From the NCBI RefSeq assembly GCF_900101885.1, contig NZ_FNAN01000020.1, positions 124,001 to 188,000 of the forward strand: a stretch of 64,000 bases of DNA, given 5' to 3'. The notes beneath the pieces were generated by a model that had not been told where the DNA came from, made no database searches, and saw nothing but the letters and a program-made list of their open reading frames with translations. The position numbers and the translations under genes were made by a program. Source of the stretch: Dyadobacter soli. GTDB lineage: Bacteria > Bacteroidota > Bacteroidia > Cytophagales > Spirosomataceae. Shown one piece after another: positions 54,762 through 62,850 of this stretch; position 1 is the stretch's first letter, and every line of letters begins with the position of its first letter.

Positions 54762-56219
54762 CTACTTGACTTTCAGCATTCGGTTTAATGTCGAGTTCCA
54801 GTTGATGAGCACATCAATGACGAAGTAATCCCGCAAATTGCTTTTCAAACTGGTACGAATAATCCTTTTTACCACACTCTTATGCACTTCCCCGGCCTCC
54901 CGGACCCGTGGAAGAAATTGCAATGCCACCAAAGTCAGTACTGCCCCGATCAGGAAAAGGAAATTCCATTCGTGTAACAGCAATAAGCGGAAGGATTTTT
55001 GCAGGTTCGGACCACTCCATTCCGCCATTACGCGAAGTTGCCTTAATGTGTAATAATCAGCCAGATAGCCGCCGATCAGCGGGGCAAGTGACGAGAAAAC
55101 AGAAGTGATAATGTTTTTAACCGACAAATAAACAATCGCCTCGCGAGAGGGAGCCAGTTTCAGGCCTATGTTGGTTAGCGCGAGGTTGGTGCCGGCATTA
55201 GCGGACCCGCTGATAATATGGATCACCGCCAGAAGTGCCACGTTAGAGATCAGATTCGTATAAATTCCAACAAAGCACCAGGCAATCACGCACGCTGAGT
55301 AAAGCGGCGCACATATCGAAATGATCGTTTTGTTACTGTACCGGTCCGCAAATTTGCCCCAGAATCCAATAGTGAAAATGCTCGATAGCTGGCTTAAAAT
55401 CGTCAGCGGAATGATGTAAGTCAGCGTCAGTCCCAGCGTTTTTAACATATATACGGTAAAAAACGGCGTGGCAATATTAACGGCGAACAGCCAAAGTGAG
55501 TTGAATACCAGTAATCGCTGGAAATTGTTGTCTTTCAGTGGCTTCACAAACATTTTCAGGATATTCTCATTCGGCAGATAGGATCTTGGCTCAGGCACCC
55601 TGGCGAGTAGGGCAACTGCCGCCAGTCCGGCGATCCCGGCCATCATAAACATGGTCGCGTACACATACAGCTCGTATTGCGGTGCATTTCGGCGCAGGTA
55701 ATCTATCGAAATTGCAAGAATGATGCTGAGTATCACATTCAGTGTTTGTGCATAGCGGCTCCGCTTGGAGAAAAAAGTGCCCAACATATCGCCGGGTATC
55801 AGGTCTTTCATCCAGGCGTTCCAACTCGGGCCCGCAATAGAGCCAAAGAAATAGTAGAAGAACAGAAAGAATAGCAGCAGGTTTACCGGTGCGTTCGCGC
55901 CAAAAAAGAACGGCATTGCACCCAGTAACACCATTGGAATGCGGGCCAGAATGCAGCAAATGACCGAAACAGCTCTCCGGTTGTTGTATTTACGGATCAA
56001 AAACACCGACAAAAGCTGAAAAATATTGGTGAACGTCGGCAAAGAGGCAAGCAGGCCGATCTGAAAGTTGCTTGCACCAAGCAGTACAGCAAATGCCACC
56101 ATAAAAGTCCCACCGGCGAGTGTTACCATCGCTTCGGTAGTCATTCCTTCCTTGAGAACGGTATTCAGGCCGTTTTTCACTTCCTCAGGAGTAAGCGTTT
56201 CTTTCGGTGTAAAGATCAC
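54762..56219 (-). CDS. MFS transporter linked to glycosyltransferases
   Basis: A 485-residue inner-membrane transporter starting at GTG (no ATG in frame upstream). The N-terminal text LTPEEVKNGLNTVLKEGMT leads into helix 1; about 12 helices follow, with GSIAGPSWNAWMKDLIPGD in the loop between helices 4 and 5 and GFWGKFADRYSNKTI as the central MFS motif. It is divergent from the glycosyltransferase pair across 154 bp, so export of a glycoside or import of a precursor is possible. No closer family could be named. Confidence 0.85.
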   Translation of the reverse strand: MIFTPKETLTPEEVKNGLNTVLKEGMTTEAMVTLAGGTFMVAFAVLLGASNFQIGLLASLPTFTNIFQLLSVFLIRKYNNRRAVSVICCILARIPMVLLGAMPFFFGANAPVNLLLFFLFFYYFFGSIAGPSWNAWMKDLIPGDMLGTFFSKRSRYAQTLNVILSIILAISIDYLRRNAPQYELYVYATMFMMAGIAGLAAVALLARVPEPRSYLPNENILKMFVKPLKDNNFQRLLVFNSLWLFAVNIATPFFTVYMLKTLGLTLTYIIPLTILSQLSSIFTIGFWGKFADRYSNKTIISICAPLYSACVIAWCFVGIYTNLISNVALLAVIHIISGSANAGTNLALTNIGLKLAPSREAIVYLSVKNIITSVFSSLAPLIGGYLADYYTLRQLRVMAEWSGPNLQKSFRLLLLHEWNFLFLIGAVLTLVALQFLPRVREAGEVHKSVVKRIIRTSLKSNLRDYFVIDVLINWNSTLNRMLKVK

Positions 56220-56373
56220 AATGCTGGAAATTGATGATGCGGGAACTGTCTAAAATCCATACCAGCGACGCGGATTGCGCCCGGCACGATTTTATATAAA
56301 GCTACGGCGCAATTGCTTTTGGATTAAAATAAATCATCAAGCTTCATTCATCATCAAACTCTACCATAACTGC

Positions 56374-57471
56374 ATGAAAATCGGGATTATCGCTCACCTG
56401 AAATATCCAATTAACAAACCTTTCATGGGCGGATTGGAAGCTTTTACGTACGACATTTGCCAGCGGTTGCTTGCGCGGGGGCACGACGTGTTGTTGTACG
56501 CCTGCGCCGGTTCGGACCCCATCCTTAATGTGCGGCCGATCCTTTGTGAGGACGACTATCACCCCATCACATCTTCGCAATTTACCTCCCGTCAACTAAG
56601 CACGGAATATATTTCTACACATCACGCCTATGTGGAATTGATGCAGGAAATAGACAAGGACGAGCTGGATGTGATTTTTAATAATAGCCTCAATTATGTC
56701 CCTATTATGATGTCCGCGCTCGTGAAAGCGCCCATGGTTACTGTGCTGCACACCCCGCCGATCTTCGAGCTGAAAAACGCCATTCGTCGCGAGCAGTATC
56801 ACGGCCGGATAAAGTATGTATCTGTTTCAGCAAGTAATGCGCGAAACTGGAAGGATTACGCGCCGCAATGCAATGTCATTCATAATGGTATCGATTTGGC
56901 GGCATGGCAGTTTTATCCTGAAAATGACGGTGGCTACATCATGTGGTTTGGTCGGATACATCCCGATAAAGGCCTGCACCTGGCTATTGAAGCAGCCAAA
57001 CTTGCCGGCAAAAAAATGAAAGTTGCAGGTGCCATCAGCGACGCCCATTATTATGAAACCGAGATATTGCCACGTCTTGATGAGTCGATCGAACTGCTTG
57101 GGCCATGTGATCACAGACAGCTCAACGAGCTGATCGGCCATGCAGAGGCGGCGGTCATCACACCTTGCTGGGAGGAGCCTTTCGGGTTGGTGGTTGCGGA
57201 GGCACTTGCCTGCGGGACGCCCGTGGCCGGAATCGCAAAAGGCGCATTGCCCTACCTGCTCGATGAGCGGACGGGCAAATTATGCAGCGGGGACAATGTG
57301 CAGGAATTGGGAGATTGCATCCTTGCTGCCGGGCAACTGGATCGTTTGGACTGCCGGCAACGAGCGGAGGAACTGTTCGATGTAGAAAAAATGGTGGACA
57401 GTTATGAAGCTTTATTCAATAAAATAAGCATCGGGAAACGCGAAATGAAGATCAAAGCGGATGTCAGCTAA
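56374..57471 (+). CDS. GT4-family glycosyltransferase
   Basis: A 365-residue GT-B enzyme. It starts MKIGIIAHLKYPINKPFMGG, where the GG loop binds the phosphate of the nucleotide sugar; the C-terminal half has IMWFGRIHPDKGLHLAIEA, GPCDHRQLNELIG and EEPFGLVVAEALACGTPVAG with the E-x7-E motif. The start at ATG 56374 is fixed by this N-terminus. It transfers a sugar from a nucleotide donor with retention; donor and acceptor are unknown. Its end overlaps the next glycosyltransferase gene by 11 bp. Confidence 0.92.
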   Translation: MKIGIIAHLKYPINKPFMGGLEAFTYDICQRLLARGHDVLLYACAGSDPILNVRPILCEDDYHPITSSQFTSRQLSTEYISTHHAYVELMQEIDKDELDVIFNNSLNYVPIMMSALVKAPMVTVLHTPPIFELKNAIRREQYHGRIKYVSVSASNARNWKDYAPQCNVIHNGIDLAAWQFYPENDGGYIMWFGRIHPDKGLHLAIEAAKLAGKKMKVAGAISDAHYYETEILPRLDESIELLGPCDHRQLNELIGHAEAAVITPCWEEPFGLVVAEALACGTPVAGIAKGALPYLLDERTGKLCSGDNVQELGDCILAAGQLDRLDCRQRAEELFDVEKMVDSYEALFNKISIGKREMKIKADVS

Positions 57472-58534
57472 TTTTGCTTTCTACATTCACCATCACGGTT
57501 CGGGACATCTGATGCGGGCATTGTCGATCGCCTCGCAGCTAAAAGATTCCCGGGTTACGTTCCTTGGCAGCGGCTTGTCCCGATTTGCCGATGTTATTCC
57601 AAAGCACATTCATTGCATTGCGCTTCCCGAGGATGTTGCGGGACCGGCAGACGCTTCCGCATCACTTTTGCAGCTGAGCTTTCTGCATTATGTGCCGATG
57701 AATGTTGAAAAGGTGGCGAGGCGCTCGGCGGCAATTTCAGCGGCATTGCAGGCATTATTTCCTGTTATTCTGATCGTAGATGTTTCAGTGGAGGTGACGT
57801 TGCTTGCGACTTTGTGCGGAATACCGACGGTGGTTATCCGCCAGAATGGCGATAGGGATGATATGGCGCATTTGCATGCTTATGAATGCGCGCAATTGCT
57901 GATCGCGCCATCGCCGGAGCATTTAATGAACCCTTCAAAACACGATTGGGTGAATCAGAAGACCTTCTTTTCAGGAGGATTTTCCAAGTACCTGGGAAGC
58001 CAGAAATTTCCGCAGCAAACAGACCGTGAAACAATTGGCGTTATCGTGGGGTCCGGCGGAACCTCGCTCGATGGGCGCATTATCAACGCTTTGGCTACAC
58101 AATGCGCCGACAGGTCTGTGCTGGTAATCGGAAATGTCATCAGAATGGAGCAGGTTTCGGCTTCCAACGTAGTTTTTTACGGGCAAATCAGTGATCCGGC
58201 ATCTGTTCTTGCACAGTGCGAAATAGTCGTTGGTAATGCGGGTCACAACACCGTTATGGAAATGGCCGATCTGGGGAAGAAATTCGTCTGCATACCAGAG
58301 GGGCGCCCTTTTTACGAGCAGTTGCGCAAAGCCGAATTGTTGGGGCAAAATGAAATGGCATTGGTTGTTATGCCGGAGGATTTGGAAAATGCCAACTGGA
58401 AGGCAATCATCAGTAAAGCCGGAAATTTACGGGACGATCGCTGGCTAGGCGTGATTGCCAACTCGGCATTAGCCCATATAGCACAGCGGATGCGGGAACT
58501 TTGGGAAAGCAATTTTTCCAAAAAGTTAACCTGA
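57461..58534 (+). CDS. GT28-like glycosyltransferase
   Basis: A 357-residue GT-B protein. The N-terminus FAFYIHHHGSGHLMRALSIA has the GSGHxxR signature of MurG/GT28-type enzymes, IPTVVIRQNGDRDDM lies in the middle and the C-terminal donor site reads EIVVGNAGHNTVMEMADLG with PEGRPFYEQLRKAE. Likely an inverting transferase using a UDP- or dTDP-sugar. It is translationally coupled to the GT4 gene (11 bp overlap) and its 3' end overlaps the convergent GT2 gene by 9 bp. Confidence 0.82.
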   Translation: MSANFAFYIHHHGSGHLMRALSIASQLKDSRVTFLGSGLSRFADVIPKHIHCIALPEDVAGPADASASLLQLSFLHYVPMNVEKVARRSAAISAALQALFPVILIVDVSVEVTLLATLCGIPTVVIRQNGDRDDMAHLHAYECAQLLIAPSPEHLMNPSKHDWVNQKTFFSGGFSKYLGSQKFPQQTDRETIGVIVGSGGTSLDGRIINALATQCADRSVLVIGNVIRMEQVSASNVVFYGQISDPASVLAQCEIVVGNAGHNTVMEMADLGKKFVCIPEGRPFYEQLRKAELLGQNEMALVVMPEDLENANWKAIISKAGNLRDDRWLGVIANSALAHIAQRMRELWESNFSKKLT

Positions 58535-59356
58535 CTTCAGCGCTGCTTCGACTTCTGTTTTTGTGGGTTTGCGTAAAATCCTGATCTGGTCATTTTCCCA
58601 TGCGATCAGTCCGGCGTTAACGAATTTTTTTAACCAGCCTTCCATGGGCCAGATTTGCCACTTTTGGTAAAACTTGCGGGCATTCAAAAGGATATCCTCA
58701 AAGTGATTGAGAGGCGGGTCATAGCTCGCGTGGTATTGGTGATAAGCCACAGCCTCGGTAACGCTGAGCGGAACACCCTTTTCCCTGGCCATAAATCCAA
58801 AGTCCGTATCCTCCGCACCATAGCCGGTGAATTGGGTGTCGAAGCCACCGATACGGTCATACACTTGCCTGCTGCATGCGAAATTAAGCGACCAAAAAAG
58901 CGCATAATCTACCTCATGTAAATCGCCCCTCACCGGATCAGGTGAGCTCATTTCCCACATTTGTGAAAGAAAATCCATTTCTGAAACAGCGCCTTTCCGA
59001 AGGTATCGCACCGGCCCGATCCATAAATGATCGGATTTCCGGCAAGCATTGAAATAGCGCTCGACCAGGTCTGCCGAAGGAATGCAATCCACATCCAGGA
59101 AGATCATGCACGGGTAGGAGGTCTGTTTTGCAGCGAAATTCCTGGCGGCGGCTAGCGGCAATTTTTCGTCGGCATCGAACCGGTACGAGCGGATCGGAAA
59201 ATGTTCGGAATGAAGCTCACTGGCAGGCTCATTCATATTGACGATTACAAGTTCCGAAGGAAAACGCGTTGCACGCTCCAAACCCAGCACGAGGTTACGA
59301 AGTGCAACATCCCTCGATTTGACGATGGTCAGCACGGAAATCGGTGTGTTTTTCAT
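58526..59356 (-). CDS. GT2-family glycosyltransferase with galactosyltransferase-type C-terminus
   Basis: A 276-residue GT-A enzyme. SVLTIVKSRDVALRNLVLGL is the donor-binding start; D88-V-D90 (IFLDVDCIPS) is the metal-binding DxD motif, and GGFDTQFTGYGAEDTDFGF with E182-D183 is the base region seen in chondroitin-polymerase-like galactosyl/GalNAc transferases. Donor may be UDP-Gal or UDP-GalNAc (inference). It faces the other two transferases and shares 9 bp with the second. A ferritin-like gene remnant lies directly upstream, its stop overlapping this start by four bases. Confidence 0.88.
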   Translation of the reverse strand: MKNTPISVLTIVKSRDVALRNLVLGLERATRFPSELVIVNMNEPASELHSEHFPIRSYRFDADEKLPLAAARNFAAKQTSYPCMIFLDVDCIPSADLVERYFNACRKSDHLWIGPVRYLRKGAVSEMDFLSQMWEMSSPDPVRGDLHEVDYALFWSLNFACSRQVYDRIGGFDTQFTGYGAEDTDFGFMAREKGVPLSVTEAVAYHQYHASYDPPLNHFEDILLNARKFYQKWQIWPMEGWLKKFVNAGLIAWENDQIRILRKPTKTEVEAALKSG

Positions 59357-59559
59357 TGCTGAAATTTAGTACTATTTCCATTCCAGCATCTAATCCGGTT
59401 AGCATCCTCATACCCGGGCGTTCTAACCCTATTAAGTAATGTGCCATATGAGGCCATTTCATCATGTTCTACTTTTTGGGCTGCCACACGCTCGTCCGTT
59501 TGGGTTTTGTGAAGATCAAAAGCAGGTCTTAATTCTTCCGAGGTTGCATTTTTGGACAT
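59353..59559 (-). pseudogene. Remnant of a DUF892/YciE ferritin-like gene
   Basis: A 68-codon frame. Residues about 4-22 (NATSEELRPAFDLHKTQTDE) resemble the helix of YciE/DUF892 proteins that reads like ATSPELKAAFEKHLEET, and residues 23-40 (RVAAQKVEHDEMASYGTL) resemble their AQKVEHYEIAAYGTL helix. In intact proteins these helices are some 45 or more residues apart, so an internal deletion is inferred; after GYEDANRI the likeness stops. The result cannot form the ferritin-like fold. Its TGA overlaps the GT2 ATG. Confidence 0.55.
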
Positions 59560-59612
59560 TTTTCAAAGCTTTTCGCCGGCTAAAAAACGGAAGGTGAGAA
59601 TGCTATGCAATT

Positions 59613-60368
59613 TCAGCAATTACCATTTGTGACGTAAGTGCGAAGCGTTTGTAGGTTTGCCAGTGCGTCACCCGCGGTATTGTTAAAATAGATGTAAACC
59701 TTCTTACGCGCCTGGTGCCACTCTTGGACGTAGCCAGCGTATTCATGCAGCAGACCTTGATCATAACTTCCCCGGTAGTTACCCTCAGGCCCATGAAACC
59801 GAAGGTAAATGGTCTCCGATCTGAGAGGCTCCAATGTTGATTGGCTACCAGCTTTGTCGTGATAGACCATTGTGGCATTGTAAGCATCTAAGAGGTCGTA
59901 ACTTTCCTGTCGGTACCAGGATTTGTCCCTGAACTCGATGGCCACCGGCCATTCGTCGTCGGTTTCTTGCTGCAAATTCGAAAGTAATTCGCCCAATTGG
60001 GACAGGGACGAGAATTTTGTGGAAGGCGGTAACTGGACCAGGATGCAGCCGCGATTGTCGCCGGCTGATTTAATAACGTTTGCAAATGCGCTGAGATCGC
60101 TTCGATTGAAGGTGATGCCTGAGTTGTGCGTTAGCTCCTTCCATAATTTGAAAGTAAAGCGGAAATTTTCCGGCACCGTCCCGCTCCAACGTGCAACCGT
60201 TTCGGGCTTGGGCAGCTTGTAAAAGGTTGAATTTACTTCTATCGAATTGAAGATGTGCCCATAAACCTGCAGGCGGCTTTGCCCGTCAAATTCAACCGGA
60301 TAGTTCGCCTGATTTTTGAAGGGCAAGACAATGCCACTGGTGCCGATATACAAGTCGGTAGTTTCCAT
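59613..60368 (-). CDS. DUF72 family protein
   Basis: A 251-residue cytoplasmic protein with the DUF72 TIM-barrel-like layout: LYIGTSG at the start, FNSIEVNSTFYKLPKPETV, WSGTVPENFRFTFK, GCILVQLPPSTKF, AIEFRDKSWY, YLRFHGPEGNYRGSYD and KVYIYFNNTAGDALANLQTL at the end. The family function is unknown, although it is widespread and some members are linked to DNA repair or tRNA genes. It stands alone on the minus strand. Confidence 0.9.
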   Translation of the reverse strand: METTDLYIGTSGIVLPFKNQANYPVEFDGQSRLQVYGHIFNSIEVNSTFYKLPKPETVARWSGTVPENFRFTFKLWKELTHNSGITFNRSDLSAFANVIKSAGDNRGCILVQLPPSTKFSSLSQLGELLSNLQQETDDEWPVAIEFRDKSWYRQESYDLLDAYNATMVYHDKAGSQSTLEPLRSETIYLRFHGPEGNYRGSYDQGLLHEYAGYVQEWHQARKKVYIYFNNTAGDALANLQTLRTYVTNGNC

Positions 60369-60625
60369 TACTATCAGATTTTAAAAGAGCTGCGATACCG
60401 CGACTGCCGGTGCTTCGTGGATGGATTTTCCAACTCCGATGTTGTTTTGGCGGAAATTGTGCTAAAACCCGTGCCAGGATCATCAAGGACATTGCAGTCG
60501 AGGTGGTTTTAGGCAATGATCAGTTTGATAACACCAGAAAGGACAAGCGCAACTCGTTCTGCCAGGCCGGTCGTCATTACTGGGATGTTTGCCCGACTAG
60601 AAAAATAACTCAAATGAACTATTTT

Positions 60626-60639
60626 ACCGAACGTTCGGT
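60626..60639. promoter_or_regulatory. TetR-type operator palindrome
   Basis: ACCGAACGTTCGGT is a perfect 14-bp palindrome of the kind bound by many TetR/AcrR repressors. It lies 172 bp before the DsrE-like gene. Confidence 0.6.
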
Positions 60640-60744
60640 TTGGTTGTCATGGGCCGGAGAAATTGGGGCCTCAGGCAAGAAATAAAAGATGACCAATTAA
60701 TCGAGTGGCTTTTGCTCACGTTCAGGTCAGTGCGCTGTGACGGT

Positions 60745-60758
60745 ACCAAACATTCGGT
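60745..60758. promoter_or_regulatory. Second TetR-type operator, degenerate
   Basis: ACCAAACATTCGGT matches the upstream palindrome at 12 of 14 bases. It ends 4 bp before TATGTTTT (60762-60769), one base off the -7 consensus, so a bound repressor would block the DsrE-like gene promoter. Confidence 0.55.
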
Positions 60759-60797
60759 AAGTATGTTTTAATAGTTTTAATCAAAAAGAAAAATGAG

Positions 60798-61172
60798 ATG
60801 AAAAATGACACAAAAACGGCCTTGATTATCCTTTCCGACCCTAACGCCGGGTCAGATGATGCAAATGGTAAATTGTTCAATGCGCTGGCGGCAGCTTATG
60901 ATTTCAAGCAAGCCAACCAGGAGGTTACCATTCTGTTTCAGGGTGCGGGAACACGTTGGCCGGCATTGCTGGAAGACACGCAAAATCCTTTTTATGCATT
61001 GTTCGATGCTGTCAAGGATAAAGTTCAGGGTGTTTCATGCGGATGCGCGGATGCCTTTGGCGCCGACGCTTCCGGCTACGATCTGATCACGACAAATGCG
61101 GTACCTGGAACCTCGGGCCTGCCCAGCTTCCTCAAACTGCAACAGGACGGTTATCAAATTATCACCTTCTAA
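60798..61172 (+). CDS. DsrE-like family protein
   Basis: A 124-residue cytoplasmic protein with the DsrE-like Rossmann-type fold: TALIILSDPNAGSDDANGKL, ANQEVTILFQGAGTRW, a cysteine pair in GVSCGCADAFGA and SGLPSFLKLQQDGYQIITF at the end. Members shuttle sulfur or act in redox reactions; a C-x-C-type site is visible, but its use is unproven. It is preceded by two TetR-type operators and followed by a hairpin and an FMN split-barrel gene, which suggests a small inducible operon. Confidence 0.8.
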   Translation: MKNDTKTALIILSDPNAGSDDANGKLFNALAAAYDFKQANQEVTILFQGAGTRWPALLEDTQNPFYALFDAVKDKVQGVSCGCADAFGADASGYDLITTNAVPGTSGLPSFLKLQQDGYQIITF

Positions 61173-61185
61173 GGAACATTCACCA

Positions 61186-61220
61186 GACATTCGTCAGCAG
61201 GTCTTCCGCTGACGAATGTC
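61186..61220 (+). terminator. Hairpin between the DsrE-like and split-barrel genes
   Basis: A perfect 13-bp stem (GACATTCGTCAGC and its complement) with a 9-base loop, followed by ACTTCCTTCTTT. It starts 14 bp after the DsrE-like stop and covers the ATG at 61216, so translation from that codon would be hindered. It may terminate or attenuate transcription into the next gene. Confidence 0.6.
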
Positions 61221-61236
61221 ACTTCCTTCTTTGCTC

Positions 61237-62151
61237 ATGGACAACCCATTTCATTCCGGTGAACTGCGCGTGCAAGCGCAAGCCGGTGAAGAGCAGATCG
61301 CACGGCGCAACGGCCAGCTTATTGCCGACAGGATACCCAATGGCGCACTTAAATTTGTTGATAAACAGCCGTTCCTGATAGCTGCCAGCCTGGATGAGCA
61401 GCACGATATCTGGGTATCGGTGCTTGCTGGCAAACCCGGTTTTGTCAGAGCTGATAGCCCGGGGTTGGTCCGCATTGAAACTGATCAGCTGGTATCGGCC
61501 CGCGATGATATATTCTGGCCCAACCTGGCCCAACACCCGGCAATCGGCTTACTTTTTATCGAGCCCAGCTCCCGAAGAAGGTTAAGGGTAAATGGCCTGG
61601 TGACCCGGGAGGCCGACAGGTCAGGACTTAATGTACACGTTCAGGAAGCTTTTCCTCTTTGTCCCCGGTACATCCAGCGAAGGGAGGTGGAACTCACCGC
61701 TCCGGCAGAACACGCACACTCCGCTGCGGAAACCGGAACGCATTTAACCGACGAGTTAAAAGAATGGGTTCGTGGGGCGGATACGTTTTTTGTGGGTAGC
61801 GCCCATGATCCTGACCACATTGATGCCTCGCATCGAGGTGGTAATCCCGGATTTGTCCAGATCCTTGATGATCAAACACTGCTGATTCCCGATTTTAATG
61901 GGAATAGCATGTTTAACACGCTGGGAAATTTATCGGTAAACCCCAAAGCCGGGCTGCTATTTGTAAACTTTGAAACCGGTGAGAGCTTACAATTTACCGG
62001 GCATGCCGACCTGCTTTTTTCAGAACCCGGATTAAACGACCTCACAGGTGGAACGGGGCGCAACTGGAAATTTCATTTGCACAGCTGGCGCCGCCAGGCG
62101 AGCCTGACCGGATTGACGTGGACCTTTTTGGAGTATTCGCCATTCAAGTAA
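61237..62151 (+). CDS. Pyridoxamine 5'-phosphate oxidase-like FMN-binding protein (two split barrels)
   Basis: A 304-residue protein with two FMN-binding split-barrel-type halves: about 35-140 (KFVDKQPFLIAASLDEQHDIW, VSVLAGKPGFVRA) and about 170-290 (TFFVGSAHDPDHIDASHRGG, NPGFVQILDDQTLLIPDFNG, NPKAGLLFVNFETGESLQFTG). The last block is the canonical pattern of PNPOx-like proteins that bind FMN or F420. Activity is unknown; family members reduce various substrates. The ATG at 61237 is chosen because the earlier ATG (61216) lies in a hairpin stem. Confidence 0.85.
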   Translation: MDNPFHSGELRVQAQAGEEQIARRNGQLIADRIPNGALKFVDKQPFLIAASLDEQHDIWVSVLAGKPGFVRADSPGLVRIETDQLVSARDDIFWPNLAQHPAIGLLFIEPSSRRRLRVNGLVTREADRSGLNVHVQEAFPLCPRYIQRREVELTAPAEHAHSAAETGTHLTDELKEWVRGADTFFVGSAHDPDHIDASHRGGNPGFVQILDDQTLLIPDFNGNSMFNTLGNLSVNPKAGLLFVNFETGESLQFTGHADLLFSEPGLNDLTGGTGRNWKFHLHSWRRQASLTGLTWTFLEYSPFK

Positions 62152-62175
62152 AGGTTTTCAGCCCCGGAAGCGATC

Positions 62176-62439
62176 CTATTTACAACCCTGCATTTCAATG
62201 ATGAAGTAACCTTTCGCTTCGATTGCGCTGATTATTTCCGGTGTTGCCTGCTCTATGTGACAGAAGCGGCATTCCTCCGATGCAAGGGCCTGGCCTTGCT
62301 GGCCCTTGGTGGACAGATATTGCTGGCCGTAGTGATAAATTTGTGCACGCTCGTCAAGCTCTTCCGGAACCAGGATATCAAAGTGCATTAGCGCACCATC
62401 CTTTTTCGTGACATAGGTATCCCAAACTGCGATTTTCAT
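62176..62439 (-). CDS. DUF2024 family protein
   Basis: An 87-residue cytoplasmic protein: MKIAVWDTYVTKKDGALMHF, ILVPEELDERAQIYHYGQQY, ECRFCHIEQATPEII and the tail KGYFIIEMQGC. These blocks match the small DUF2024 family, whose function is unknown; the CxxCH-like ECRFCHIE segment might bind metal, but it is not a heme protein as there is no export signal. Convergent with the split-barrel gene, 24 bp away. Confidence 0.85.
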   Translation of the reverse strand: MKIAVWDTYVTKKDGALMHFDILVPEELDERAQIYHYGQQYLSTKGQQGQALASEECRFCHIEQATPEIISAIEAKGYFIIEMQGCK

Positions 62440-62850
62440 GATCTCTGAAATTTAAATTGAAACAAAACACAAGCAGCTGTCCCAGAACGGAATGTGTGAA
62501 CTGATTAACTGCCTGTGTATACAACTACTGGTTTAACACTCAACGCCTGGCCCGGTGGCCGGTAATTATCATTTCACCGATAACCTGCGCGGAAGTGATT
62601 TTATAATCTTCAAAGGTTCCGTCGATTTTGCCATGACAAACTTAATTAGGACTTCTAACAATGTTGGCTGGACCAGTTTCCTTTATCTTTTCTGGACTAG
62701 CTGGCGTTACTGAACGAGTTTGGAAGTGAGGAGCTTCTGCGGTGCAGTCGGAGCGCTGGACTATCACTATTTGTTAAAACTGTACTATGGTCGCATGCCA
62801 GTTATAAAGTAGCTTTGTCATTGACAATCAAGCTATAACACATAAAGCAC
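62440..62850. other. 411-bp divergent intergenic region
   Basis: Lies between the start of the DUF2024 gene and that of the YggS-like gene. Apart from the -7 element at 62810-62817 I see no repeat, hairpin or gene. Confidence 0.5.
62810..62817 (+). promoter_or_regulatory. -7 element of the YggS-like gene
   Basis: TAGCTTTG matches TAnnTTTG exactly and lies 33 bp before the ATG. The -33 element is poor (ATG at 62787-62789, 20-bp spacer, in place of TTG). Confidence 0.5.

Larger units (their letters stand above)
60369..60797. other. 429-bp gap with two TetR-type operators and no regulator gene
   Basis: No intact gene is visible on either strand. The only clear elements are two related palindromes at 60626-60639 and 60745-60758. 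A minus-strand frame with an in-frame TAA (about 60380-60610) has some protein-like text but no family likeness; it may be decayed coding sequence. Confidence 0.5.

Noticed and set aside
60380..60610. Minus-strand frame with an internal TAA, considered as a decayed TetR gene
   Set aside because: The readable text does not contain a TetR helix-turn-helix pattern, so I could not support the identity.
62281..62439. ECRFCH in the DUF2024 protein, considered as a cytochrome c heme site
   Set aside because: It is CxxCH-like, but the protein has no export signal and its family has no heme link.
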